Of a stretch of DNA of 64,000 bases, positions 49,640-57,964 are shown in pieces. How positions within the stretch are numbered: the first letter of the stretch is position 1; each line of letters begins with the position of its first letter. Source of the stretch: Bacillus sp. AZ43 (GTDB taxonomy: Bacteria > Actinomycetota > Actinomycetes > Mycobacteriales > Geodermatophilaceae); contig SPQJ01000020.1 of NCBI GenBank assembly GCA_004570425.1, forward strand, positions 1-64,000, given 5' to 3'. The position numbers and the translations under genes are program-made. Under the pieces are notes generated by a model. The model was given only the letters and a program-made list of their open reading frames with translations. It had not been told where the DNA came from and ran no database searches.

Positions 49640-50425
49640 ATGCGCATCGACGTCGCCGCCTCGCTCTCCCTCTCCTCCCCCGCGCCGTCGACCGCGCTGC
49701 TGCAGGTGGCCGTCGCCGCGCCGCTCGAGGAACAGCTGACGGTGCTGTCCGGAGGTCAGCCTGTCGAGCCGGTCGAGTTCGAGGTCGACGGCGCCCGGGT
49801 GCACCGCCTCGAGCTGCACGCCGGCGACACGACGATCACCTACACCGGCGCCGCCGAGAGCGACGGCGCCCCGCGCGCGGTCACCGCCGCCGACCGGGCG
49901 ACCGCGCTGCGGCCGAGCCGCTACTGCCCGTCCGACCAGCTGGAGGGCTTCGCGTCGACCGAGTTCGACCGCTCGCGGCCGCGCGCCGAGCTGGTCGCCG
50001 CCGTCGCCGACTGGGTGCACCGCCGGCTGGTCTACACCGCGGGCTCCAGCCGGCCCGTCGACACCGCCGTCGACACCCTGCTCACGGGTCAGGGAGTGTG
50101 CCGCGACTACGCGCACCTCACCGTCACGCTGCTGCGGTCGCTGGAGATCCCGGCCCGGCTGGTCGCCGTCTACGCGCCCGGCCTGGATCCGATGGACTTC
50201 CACGCCGTCGTCGAGGCCGACGTCGACGGCACCTGGTGCGTCGTGGACGCGACCCGGCTGGCGCCCACCCGGTCGCTGGTCCGGATCTGCTCGGGCCGCG
50301 ACGCCGCGGACACCGCCTTCCTCACCACCCTCGGCGGCGTCGCCCGCTTCGAGGGCATGACCGTCACCGCGACGGCGGCCGGGACCCTGCCCGCCCCGGA
50401 CGACACCCCGTTCCCGCTGCCCTGA
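49640..50425 (+). CDS. Transglutaminase-like protein
   Basis: A 261-residue protein with an N-terminal beta domain and a transglutaminase-like core: Cys in GQGVCRDYAHLTV, His in DFHAVVEA and Asp in CVVDATRLAP. Such bacterial proteins usually act as peptidases or amide-processing enzymes; the activity here is unproven. The ATG lies 6 nt after CATGAT and has no ribosome site. It is divergent from the SGNH gene and convergent with the disulfide oxidoreductase gene. Confidence 0.83.
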   Translation: MRIDVAASLSLSSPAPSTALLQVAVAAPLEEQLTVLSGGQPVEPVEFEVDGARVHRLELHAGDTTITYTGAAESDGAPRAVTAADRATALRPSRYCPSDQLEGFASTEFDRSRPRAELVAAVADWVHRRLVYTAGSSRPVDTAVDTLLTGQGVCRDYAHLTVTLLRSLEIPARLVAVYAPGLDPMDFHAVVEADVDGTWCVVDATRLAPTRSLVRICSGRDAADTAFLTTLGGVARFEGMTVTATAAGTLPAPDDTPFPLP

Positions 50426-50437
50426 CGCCGTCGACGG

Positions 50438-51934
50438 TCACCCGCGGTAGGCCTCCAGCAACCGCAACCAGATCTCGCTCACCGTGGGATAGGCCGGCAC
50501 GGCGTGCCACAGCCGCGGGATGGGCACCTCGCCGGCCACGGCGATCGTCGCCGCGTGCAGCAGCTCGCCGACCGCCGGCCCCACGAAGGTGACGCCGAGG
50601 AGAACCTCGCGCTCGGTGTCGACCACCATGGTCGCCGTCCCCTCGTAGCCGTCGGCGAACAACGACGACCCGGCCACGGCGAGCGGGATCTCGACGACGC
50701 GGTGCGGCAGCCCGGCGTCCGCGGCCTCGGCCGACGTGCGCCCGACGCTGGCGACCTGCGGGATCGTGAAGACCACCGACGGCGTCGCCCGGTCGTCGGC
50801 GGTGGCCACGAACGGCGACCACCCGGAGGTGTCGACCTCCTCGCCCGTGGCGCGGGCGACGATCGCGGCACCCGCCTGGCGGGCCTGGTACTTGCCCATG
50901 TGCGTCAGCTGCCGGCGGCCGTTGACGTCGCCCACGCCGTACAGCCAGCCGCTCCCGCGGACCCGCAGCGTGTCGTCGACGTCGAGGTACTCCCCCGGCT
51001 CCAGTCCGACCGTCTCCAGCCCGATGTCCCCCGTGCGCGCCGCCCGTCCGACGGCCACCAGCACCTCGTCGCCGCGGGCCTCGCCGTCCGAGCAGCGGAG
51101 GACGACCTCGTCGCCGTCCCGCCGGGCCGCGGTGACGTCGGTGCCCAGCCGCACGTCGACCCCGCGGGCGCGCAGCGCGGCGGCCACCGCCTCCCCCGCC
51201 GCGGGCTCCGCCTCGGGGAGCAGCCGCTCGTTCCGCTGGATCAGCGTGACCCGGGAGCCGAGCGCCTGCCACGCCGTCGCCATCTCGCAGCCCACGTAGC
51301 CGCCGCCCAGCACGAGCAGCCGCGCGGGGGCCTCCTTCGCGCTGGTGGCCTCGCGCGGGGTCCAGGGATCGACGTCGGCGAGCCCGTCGACCGGGGGCAC
51401 GGCAGCCGTGGAGCCGGTGCAGACGGCCACCGCGTGGCGAGCGGTCAGCCGCGTCTCGGTGCCGTCGGCACCGGTGACGACGACGGTGCGCTCGCCGGCC
51501 AGCCGTCCCGTGCCGCGCACGAGGTCGATGCCGGCGCCGTCGACCCACCCGACCTGGCCCGAGTCGTCCCAGTGCGAGGTGAAGGAGTCGCGGCGGGCGA
51601 GCGTGGCGGCGACGTCCTGCTCGCCGGTCACGGCCTGCTTCGCGCCGTCCACCGCCCGGGCCTCGGCCAGGACCTCGGTGCCGCGGAGCAGCGCCTTGCT
51701 CGGCATGCACGCCCAGTACGAGCACTCACCGCCGACCAGCTCGTTCTCGACGAGGACCGCCGACAACCCGCCGCGGACGACGATGTCGGCCACGTTCTCG
51801 CCGGTGGAGCCCGCCCCGAGGACGACGACGTCATATGTCTCCTGCTGCGCCCTCTGTTCGCTTCCGCGGAGCCCTCTGCTCCTCGCTCGTCCCTCGCTGC
51901 GATGCTCAGGCCCCTGTCCGCTCACGCGCCCCAT
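50438..51934 (-). CDS. Pyridine nucleotide-disulfide oxidoreductase (dihydrolipoyl dehydrogenase-like)
   Basis: A 498-residue FAD enzyme. The FAD site VVVLGAGSTGENVAD is near residue 36, redox Cys 71 and Cys 76 lie in GGECSYWACMPSK, a second Rossmann site LLVLGGGYVGCEM near 212, and the C-terminal His-Glu in HAVPAYPTVSE. The Tyr-Trp in the redox loop differs from true lipoamide dehydrogenase, so the substrate is uncertain. The first 31 residues (Arg/Gly/Ser-rich) are not part of the fold; a start nearer residue 32 has no usable codon, so the ATG at 51934 is kept. Confidence 0.88.
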   Translation of the reverse strand: MGRVSGQGPEHRSEGRARSRGLRGSEQRAQQETYDVVVLGAGSTGENVADIVVRGGLSAVLVENELVGGECSYWACMPSKALLRGTEVLAEARAVDGAKQAVTGEQDVAATLARRDSFTSHWDDSGQVGWVDGAGIDLVRGTGRLAGERTVVVTGADGTETRLTARHAVAVCTGSTAAVPPVDGLADVDPWTPREATSAKEAPARLLVLGGGYVGCEMATAWQALGSRVTLIQRNERLLPEAEPAAGEAVAAALRARGVDVRLGTDVTAARRDGDEVVLRCSDGEARGDEVLVAVGRAARTGDIGLETVGLEPGEYLDVDDTLRVRGSGWLYGVGDVNGRRQLTHMGKYQARQAGAAIVARATGEEVDTSGWSPFVATADDRATPSVVFTIPQVASVGRTSAEAADAGLPHRVVEIPLAVAGSSLFADGYEGTATMVVDTEREVLLGVTFVGPAVGELLHAATIAVAGEVPIPRLWHAVPAYPTVSEIWLRLLEAYRG

Positions 51935-51960
51935 CCTGTCGGTGTGGTCGACTGGCCGCC

Positions 51961-52473
51961 ATGCCCGTCGACGCCCGCGAGTTCGCCGCCGCCCTGGGCC
52001 AGTACGCCGCCGGGGTCTGCCTGCTCACCGTCCAGGACGAGATCGACGACGTCGGCACCACGGTCAGCTCGGTGACGAGCGTGTCCGCCGCGCCACCGCT
52101 GGTCGCCGTCGGCCTGACGGCGGGCGGCTACCCGGCCGAGGTGCTGGAGGACGTCGGCGGCTGCGCGCTCACCGTCCTCGCCGCGTCGCACGCGATCATC
52201 GCGTCGCGGTTCTCCTCCGCCGGTCGGCCCAGCGCCCGCCACCTGCTGGAGTCGGTCCCGTGGACGCGGGCGCCGGGCAGCGGCGCCATCGTGCTGTCCG
52301 GCGGGCTGACCGCGCTGGACTGCCGGCTGGACCGCCTCGTCGAGGCGGGCGACCACGTGCTGGCCCTGCTGTCGGTCGAGGAGGTGCTCCCCGGCGATGC
52401 CGCGGCCGCGCCCCTGCTGCGCCACCGGGGCCGCTACGTCGACGCGACCGGCGCGCCCGCGGGCCGCGGCTGA
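51961..52473 (+). CDS. Flavin reductase family protein
   Basis: A 170-residue protein with the split-barrel flavin reductase fold (DAREFAAALGQYAAGVCLLT, GTTVSSVTSVSAAPPLVAVG, LTVLAASHAIIASRFS). Relatives such as HpaC supply reduced FMN or FAD to monooxygenases; a partner is not evident here. The GxxxH signature of typical members is replaced, so activity should not be assumed. It is divergent from the disulfide oxidoreductase gene with only 26 nt between starts. Confidence 0.82.
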   Translation: MPVDAREFAAALGQYAAGVCLLTVQDEIDDVGTTVSSVTSVSAAPPLVAVGLTAGGYPAEVLEDVGGCALTVLAASHAIIASRFSSAGRPSARHLLESVPWTRAPGSGAIVLSGGLTALDCRLDRLVEAGDHVLALLSVEEVLPGDAAAAPLLRHRGRYVDATGAPAGRG

Positions 52474-52635
52474 CCCGTCCGGGAGGCCGTCCGGGAGACT
52501 TCCGGCCGGGTGTCACATCCCGGCGCCCGGCGGTGCTTCCTGGGCATGGACCTCGTACACCACGGACGACCGGCGACGGCCGCCGTCCTCGCCCTGCCCC
52601 GTGCCGCGGTGGGCCGGGCCGGAGGGAGGGGCGGC

Positions 52636-53145
52636 GTGGCGATGTCAGCGGTCCGCGCCGACCTGGGCGAGGTGTTCCGCCGCGAGTACCCCCGCGTCGT
52701 CGCGGTGGCCGCGCGCGTCCTGGGCTCCCGCGACCAGGCCGAGGACGTCGCCCAGGAGGTCTTCCTGTCCTTCGGCCGCTCCACGGTTCCGGCCGCCGAG
52801 GCCTGCGGCTGGCTCTCCGTCGCGGCGGCGCACACCGCCCTGAACCTGCTCCGCTCGGGACGCCGGCGCGCCGCCCGGGAGGAGACCGCGGCCGCGTTCG
52901 ACCCGACCGTGGCCCCCGACGTCGCGGACACGGTCCTGACCCTGGAGGACCGCCGCCGCGTCCGGGCCGGGCTCGCCCGGCTGCCCCGCAAGCAGGCGGT
53001 GGCCCTCGTCCTGCGGCACAGCGGCCTGAGCTACGCCGAGATCGCCGCCTCCCTGAACCTGTCCCCCGGCAGCGTCGGCACGACCGTGCGACGCGCCGAG
53101 TCCGCCCTGCGCAAGGAGCTGAACCGTCATGCGTCATCCCACTGA
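52636..53145 (+). CDS. ECF-type RNA polymerase sigma factor
   Basis: A 169-residue sigma factor with region 2 (VFRREYPRVVAVAARVLGSR then DQAEDVAQEVFLSF) and region 4 (LPRKQAVALVLRHSGLSYAE then IAASLNLSPGSVGTTVRRAE). The GTG start follows GGAGGGAGGG by 5 nt; an in-frame ATG at 52546 would add 30 residues. Its end overlaps the anti-sigma gene by 17 nt. It very probably drives its own operon, including the ABC exporter, but no -35/-10 was recognised upstream. Confidence 0.88.
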   Translation: MAMSAVRADLGEVFRREYPRVVAVAARVLGSRDQAEDVAQEVFLSFGRSTVPAAEACGWLSVAAAHTALNLLRSGRRRAAREETAAAFDPTVAPDVADTVLTLEDRRRVRAGLARLPRKQAVALVLRHSGLSYAEIAASLNLSPGSVGTTVRRAESALRKELNRHASSH

Positions 53146-54202
53146 GGGCGTCCTGCGCCGGCTGGTCGACGAGCCGGCCGGCGTCACCGACGCCGACCGC
53201 GCCCACGTCGCCTCCTGCCCGGCCTGCCTCCGGGGCGTCGAGGACATGCGGGCCGACGCCCGGCTGGTCGGCGCGTCGCTCGCGCCGGCCGGCGCCGGGG
53301 ACCCCGACGTCGACGCCGCCTGGGCACGCCTGAGCACTGCCACCGCGACCGGGCAGCGGACGGCGCGCCCGCGCCGGAACTGGCAGGCCGCGGTGCGCCG
53401 GCCCGCGGTGGCGGCCATCAGCGCCGTCGTCCTGGTCACCGGGGCCGGCGTGGCCGCGGCCAACGACTGGCTGCCGATCTTCCAGACCGAGAAGGTCGGC
53501 CCGGTCGAGGTCACCGCCACCGACCTGGTCCAGGTGCCGGACCTGTCCGCCTACGGCGACCTGGAGATCACCGAGGAGCCGAACCCCGAGCCGGTGGCCG
53601 ACGCCGCGGCGGCGGAGGACCTCACCGGTCTCGCCGTCCCCCAGGTCGGCGACCTGCCCGAGGGCGTCTCCGGTGAGCCGACCTACCAGGCCGCAGGCAC
53701 CGTGGGCGCCACCTTCACCTTCTCCGCCGAGAAGGCCGCGCAGGCCGCCGCCGCCGAGGGGGAGGCGCTGCCGCCGGTGCCCGCGGGGCTCGACGGCAGC
53801 CAGCTGCGACTGGAGGCGGGGCCGGGCGTCGCGGCGGTGTGGGCGCAGCCGACCGGCGTCCCGACGCTGGTGGTCGCCCGGGTGGGCGCGCCCACCGTCT
53901 ACTCGTCGGGAGTCCCGTTCGAGACGGTGCGCGACTACCTGCTGTCCCTCCCGGGGATCTCCGACGGCCTGGCCGCCCAGCTGCGCACGCTGTCGTCGGA
54001 CGGCGGGACGCTCCCGCTGCCCGTGCCGGCGGAGATGGTCACCAGCTCGACCGCAGACGTCGGCGGCACCGAGGCCACGGTGCTCACCTCCCGCAACGGC
54101 CTGTTCGCCGGCGTGGTCTGGGTGGAGGACGGCGTGATGACCGGCGTCGCCGGCACGCTGAGCGCCGACGAGCTCCTGGCCGTCGCCCGTGACCTCGGCT
54201 GA
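53129..54202 (+). CDS. Membrane anti-sigma factor with zinc-binding domain
   Basis: A 357-residue protein. The N-terminal cytoplasmic part has the zinc motif HVASCPAC (residues 26-33, HxxxCxxC), one membrane helix near residue 93-110 (AVAAISAVVLVTGAGVAAA) and a large outside domain. It should hold the partner sigma factor inactive until a signal outside the cell is sensed. The ATG follows AAGGAG by 9 nt and overlaps the sigma gene; its end overlaps the ABC ATPase start by 14 nt. Confidence 0.85.
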   Translation: MRHPTEGVLRRLVDEPAGVTDADRAHVASCPACLRGVEDMRADARLVGASLAPAGAGDPDVDAAWARLSTATATGQRTARPRRNWQAAVRRPAVAAISAVVLVTGAGVAAANDWLPIFQTEKVGPVEVTATDLVQVPDLSAYGDLEITEEPNPEPVADAAAAEDLTGLAVPQVGDLPEGVSGEPTYQAAGTVGATFTFSAEKAAQAAAAEGEALPPVPAGLDGSQLRLEAGPGVAAVWAQPTGVPTLVVARVGAPTVYSSGVPFETVRDYLLSLPGISDGLAAQLRTLSSDGGTLPLPVPAEMVTSSTADVGGTEATVLTSRNGLFAGVVWVEDGVMTGVAGTLSADELLAVARDLG

Positions 54203-55160
54203 CACGTCGACCGGGACGGCGGCGGCCCACCTCGCGGGGCTGCCGCCGTCCCCGGCCGTCTGGTGCTCCGGGCTGCGCAAGCGGTACGGACGGCGGACCG
54301 CGGTCGACGACGTGTCGTTCACCGTCGGCCGCGGCGAGGTGCTCGGCCTGCTGGGCCCCAACGGCGCGGGCAAGACCAGCGTCATCAAGATGCTGCTGGG
54401 CCTGGTGCGTCCCGACGCCGGCGAGGTGCTGGTGCTCGGGAAGCGGTCGACCGACCCGCGCTCCCGCGCCGGCGTCGGCTACCTGCCCGAGCTCTTCCGC
54501 TACCAGGCCTGGCTGACCCCCACCGAGGTCCTCGACCTGCACGTGAAGCTCGCCCGGGCCGAGGTGCCCGCCGCCGAGCGCCAGGAGTGCCTGGCCCTGG
54601 TCGGCCTCGCCGGGCGGGTGCACGACCGGGTGGGCGGGTTCTCCAAGGGCATGCAGCAGCGGCTGGGCCTGGCCGTGGCGCTGGTCGCCCGGCCGGAGCT
54701 GGTCGTGCTCGACGAGCCGACCAGCGCGCTGGACCCGATCGGCCGGGTCGACGTCCGCGACCTGGTCCTCTCGCTCAAGGAGCGCGGCGTCGCCGTCCTG
54801 CTCAACTCCCACCTGATCGGCGAGGTCGAGCGGGTGTGCGACCGGGTGGTGATCCTCGACCAGGGCCGCGTCGCCGCCTCCGGGACCCTGGCCGAACTGC
54901 TCGGCCAGCGCGAGGTCCGGCTGCGGCTGGGCGGCGTCGACGGCCGGGCCGAGGAGCGGCTCCGGACGGCCGGCTCGCTGACCCGCAGCGGTGACTGGTT
55001 CACCGTGCAGCTCGCCTCCGAGGACGACGGCGTCACCGTGCCCGAGCTGGTGCGGGACCTGGTCGGGCTCGGCGTGCGGGTGCACGCCGTCGAGCCGGTG
55101 CGGATCAGCCTCGAGGAGCGGCTGCTCGGCATCCTCCGGCACGAGGAGCCGGCCCGATGA
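54189..55160 (+). CDS. ABC transporter ATP-binding protein (export type)
   Basis: A 323-residue ATPase with Walker A GPNGAGKTS, signature FSKGMQQRLGL, Walker B LVVLDEPTSALDP and switch His in NSHLIGE. The C-terminal 80 residues form a domain often found in drug or lipid exporters of the CcmA type. The GTG start overlaps the anti-sigma gene, and the stop overlaps the permease ATG (ATGA). It works with the following permease; the substrate is unknown. Confidence 0.9.
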   Translation: MTSADTSTGTAAAHLAGLPPSPAVWCSGLRKRYGRRTAVDDVSFTVGRGEVLGLLGPNGAGKTSVIKMLLGLVRPDAGEVLVLGKRSTDPRSRAGVGYLPELFRYQAWLTPTEVLDLHVKLARAEVPAAERQECLALVGLAGRVHDRVGGFSKGMQQRLGLAVALVARPELVVLDEPTSALDPIGRVDVRDLVLSLKERGVAVLLNSHLIGEVERVCDRVVILDQGRVAASGTLAELLGQREVRLRLGGVDGRAEERLRTAGSLTRSGDWFTVQLASEDDGVTVPELVRDLVGLGVRVHAVEPVRISLEERLLGILRHEEPAR

Positions 55161-56005
55161 CCGCCCTGACGATCGCCGGGCTGACCCTGCGCGAGGCCAT
55201 GCGCCGCCGCGTGGTCTGGGCGCTGCTGGCGCTGACGGTCGTGCTGCTGGCGCTGAGCGGCTGGGGCTTCTCGAAGCTGGTCGGCCTGGACACCGAGCTG
55301 GGCACGATGACCAGCGGCGAGGCACGCCTCGTCGCCTCGATCATGCTCAACCTGATCCTCTTCGGGCTCAGCCTCATCGCCGCGATCGGCACCGCGTTCC
55401 TGGCCGGGCCCACCCTCTCCGGCGAGGTCGAGTCCGGGCAGGCGCTGGCGCTGCTGGCCCGCCCGGTCCGGCGATCGGCGGTGCTGTTCGGGAAGTGGCT
55501 GGGCCTGGTCGCCTTCGGCTCCTGCTACATCGTCCTGGCCGGGCTCGGCGAGGTCCTCGTCGTCCGGGCGACGGTCGGCTACTGGCCGCCCTCCCCCGCC
55601 ACGGGCCTGGCGCTGCTCGCCGCCCAGACGGTGGTGCTGCTGACGCTGGCGCTGCTGCTGTCGAGCGTCGTCTCACCCATGGCGTCGGGAATCATCTCCG
55701 TCGGGCTCTTCGGGGCGACCTGGGTGGCCGGCGTCGTGGGCGGGCTCGGCGGCGCCCTGGGCAACGAGGGCGTGGAGCGCGTCGGCACCGTGTCGCGGAT
55801 CCTCCTGCCCACCGACGGCCTGTGGCGGGGCGCGATGAATGCCTTCCAGGACCCGTTCGCGCTGGTGCAGATGGGCCCCGGGGAGGGTGGCTTCCCGTTC
55901 CTCAGCGAAGGGCCGCTGGCACCCGCCTACCTGGTCTGGGCCGCGGTGTGGGTGGCCGTCTTCTGGGGCCTGACCGCGCTGTCCTTCCAGCGCCGCGACA
56001 TCTGA
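55157..56005 (+). CDS. ABC exporter permease (ABC-2 type)
   Basis: A 282-residue membrane protein with about six helices (TLREAMRRRVVWALLALTVV at the N-terminus, and FLAGPTLSGEVESGQALALL with ARPVRRSAVLFGKWLG), the usual ABC-2 permease pattern. The ATG overlaps the ATPase stop. It is the last gene of the sigma / anti-sigma / exporter operon. Confidence 0.88.
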   Translation: MTALTIAGLTLREAMRRRVVWALLALTVVLLALSGWGFSKLVGLDTELGTMTSGEARLVASIMLNLILFGLSLIAAIGTAFLAGPTLSGEVESGQALALLARPVRRSAVLFGKWLGLVAFGSCYIVLAGLGEVLVVRATVGYWPPSPATGLALLAAQTVVLLTLALLLSSVVSPMASGIISVGLFGATWVAGVVGGLGGALGNEGVERVGTVSRILLPTDGLWRGAMNAFQDPFALVQMGPGEGGFPFLSEGPLAPAYLVWAAVWVAVFWGLTALSFQRRDI

Positions 56006-56135
56006 GCGGCCGGCACTCCACCGCCCCCGGCCGGCGGCTCCCCCGGCCGAGCGGCGCGAACCCTGACATCCTCTTCCCACGGCGCGACGTCGACCGGTGA
56101 TGCCGAGCGCGGCCGACGAGGACGGAGGAGAACGC

Positions 56136-57764
56136 ATGAGCACGACCGCGAGAGGAGCCGCGGGGCAGGCCGAGCAGGAGCGTCGCCGGGGCGGGTTCAG
56201 CTCCCGGCGGGTCTTCATCCTGGCGGCGATCGGCTCGGCCGTGGGGCTGGGCAACATCTGGCGGTTCCCGTACGTCGCCTACGAGAACGGCGGCGGCGCG
56301 TTCGTACTGCCCTACCTGGTCGCGCTGCTGACCGCCGGCATCCCGTTCCTGCTGCTCGACTACGCGATCGGCCACCGCCACCGCGGCTCGGCACCGCTCT
56401 CCTTCGCCCGGCTGCGCCGCGGCACCGAGGGCCTCGGCTGGTGGCAGGTCGCCATCTGCTTCGTCATCGCCATCTACTACGCGGCGGTGATCGCCTGGGC
56501 GCTGCGCTACACGTTCTTCTCGCTCGACGAGGCCTGGGGGGCCGACCCCGAGGGCTTCTTCTTCGGCGAGTTCCTGCAGGCCGGGGACGTCGCGGTCACC
56601 GCCGACGTGGTGCCCGGGGTGCTCGTCCCCCTCGTGATCGTCTGGCTGGCCGTGCTGGCGATCATGGCCCTCGGCGTGCAGCGCGGGATCGGTGCGACCT
56701 CGCTGATCTTCATCCCGGTCCTCGTGCTCGCCTTCGCCGTCCTCGTGGTGCAGGCGCTGCTGCTGCCGGGCGCCGCCGACGGCCTGGACGCGCTCTTCAC
56801 GCCGGACTGGTCGGCGCTGGGCTCGGCGTCGGTCTGGGCCGCCGCGTTCGGCCAGATCTTCTTCTCGCTGTCGATCGGCTTCGGCATCATGATCACGTAC
56901 GCCTCGTACGTCGGCCGGCGCGAGGACATGATCGGCTCGGGCCTGGTCGTGGGCTTCGCCAACTCCGGCTTCGAGCTGCTGGCCGGCATCGGCGTGTTCG
57001 CCGCCCTGGGCTTCATGGCCCAGGCCGGCGGGGTCGCGGTCGGCGAGGTGGCCAGCGACGGGATCGGGCTGGCCTTCATCGCCTTCCCGACGATCATCAG
57101 CGAGGCCCCGGCCGGGGCCCTCATCGGCGTCCTGTTCTTCGGCTCGCTCGTCATCGCCGGCCTCACCTCGCTGGTCAGCGTGATCGAGGTCGTGATCTCC
57201 GCCGTCCGCGACAAGCTCGACACCCGCCGCCTCACCGCCACGCTGGCGGTCGGCGTCCCCGCCGCCGTGCTGAGCCTGGTGCTCTTCAGCACGACGAGCG
57301 GCATCTACGTGCTCGACGTCGTCGACCACTTCGTGAACCAGTACGGCATCCTCGTGGTCGCCCTGGTCAGCATGCTGGTCGTCGCCTGGGCGATCCGGGC
57401 CCTGACCGGGCTCGGCGAGCACCTGAACGTCCACGGCCGGCCCCGCATCGGCGCCGGCTGGCGCGTGCTGACGAGCCTCGTCGCCCCGCTGGGCCTGGCC
57501 GTCGTGCTGGTGTTCGCGCTGCGGGACGACCTGGCCGCGCCCTACGAGGACTACCCGACCTGGCTTCTGGTGGTCTTCGGCTGGGGGATGGTCGTGGCGC
57601 TACCGGTGATCGGCTTCCTCCTGGCCCGGCTGCCGTGGCGCGCCGGGACCCACCTGGACGGGCCGCCACCCGGCTCCGATCCGGCGGCGCCGTCGCACGC
57701 GACCCCGGGAGCGGACCCCACCCCCGGCCCGGCGGCCGGTCACGACGAGGGAGGACGGCGATGA
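56136..57764 (+). CDS. metP: Sodium-dependent amino-acid symporter (NSS/MetP family)
   Basis: A 542-residue transporter with about 12 helices of the neurotransmitter:sodium symporter fold. TM1 contains AIGSAVGLGNIWRFPYVAYE and TM2 GGGAFVLPYLVALLTAGIPF, which carry the sodium and substrate sites. The C-terminus is a Pro-rich cytoplasmic tail. The ATG follows GGAGGAG by 5 nt. A 44-residue partner gene overlaps it, as in the MetPS methionine/alanine importer of corynebacteria, so methionine or alanine uptake is inferred. Confidence 0.88.
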   Translation: MSTTARGAAGQAEQERRRGGFSSRRVFILAAIGSAVGLGNIWRFPYVAYENGGGAFVLPYLVALLTAGIPFLLLDYAIGHRHRGSAPLSFARLRRGTEGLGWWQVAICFVIAIYYAAVIAWALRYTFFSLDEAWGADPEGFFFGEFLQAGDVAVTADVVPGVLVPLVIVWLAVLAIMALGVQRGIGATSLIFIPVLVLAFAVLVVQALLLPGAADGLDALFTPDWSALGSASVWAAAFGQIFFSLSIGFGIMITYASYVGRREDMIGSGLVVGFANSGFELLAGIGVFAALGFMAQAGGVAVGEVASDGIGLAFIAFPTIISEAPAGALIGVLFFGSLVIAGLTSLVSVIEVVISAVRDKLDTRRLTATLAVGVPAAVLSLVLFSTTSGIYVLDVVDHFVNQYGILVVALVSMLVVAWAIRALTGLGEHLNVHGRPRIGAGWRVLTSLVAPLGLAVVLVFALRDDLAAPYEDYPTWLLVVFGWGMVVALPVIGFLLARLPWRAGTHLDGPPPGSDPAAPSHATPGADPTPGPAAGHDEGGRR

Positions 57765-57895
57765 GCGCGGACGCGATCGTGATGATGGTGGTCGCGATGG
57801 TGGTCATCTGGGGAGGGCTCGCCCTGGCCATCGCGAGCCTGGTGCGCCACGGCGCGGTCGAGGACCGCGCCGAGAACCTGCGCCGCGATCTCTGA
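57761..57895 (+). CDS. metS: MetS-like small subunit of the NSS importer
   Basis: A 44-residue protein with one membrane helix (AIVMMVVAMVVIWGGLALAI) and a short basic tail (HGAVEDRAENLRRDL), matching the methionine/alanine importer small-subunit family in size and layout. Its ATG overlaps the symporter stop (ATGA), so both are made together. In corynebacteria the small subunit is needed for transport. Confidence 0.82.
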   Translation: MSADAIVMMVVAMVVIWGGLALAIASLVRHGAVEDRAENLRRDL

Positions 57896-57951
57896 GGCCA
57901 GAACCGTCCTCCGCGACCCTCCGCACGGCCGGCCCCGGGCCGGGGCCGGGA

Positions 57952-57957
57952 TAGCGT
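57952..57957 (+). promoter_or_regulatory. -10 box TAGCGT of fbiC (leaderless)
   Basis: TAGCGT ends 7 nt before the ATG at 57965 and no ribosome site is present. Confidence 0.5.
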
Positions 57958-57964
57958 GGACGCG

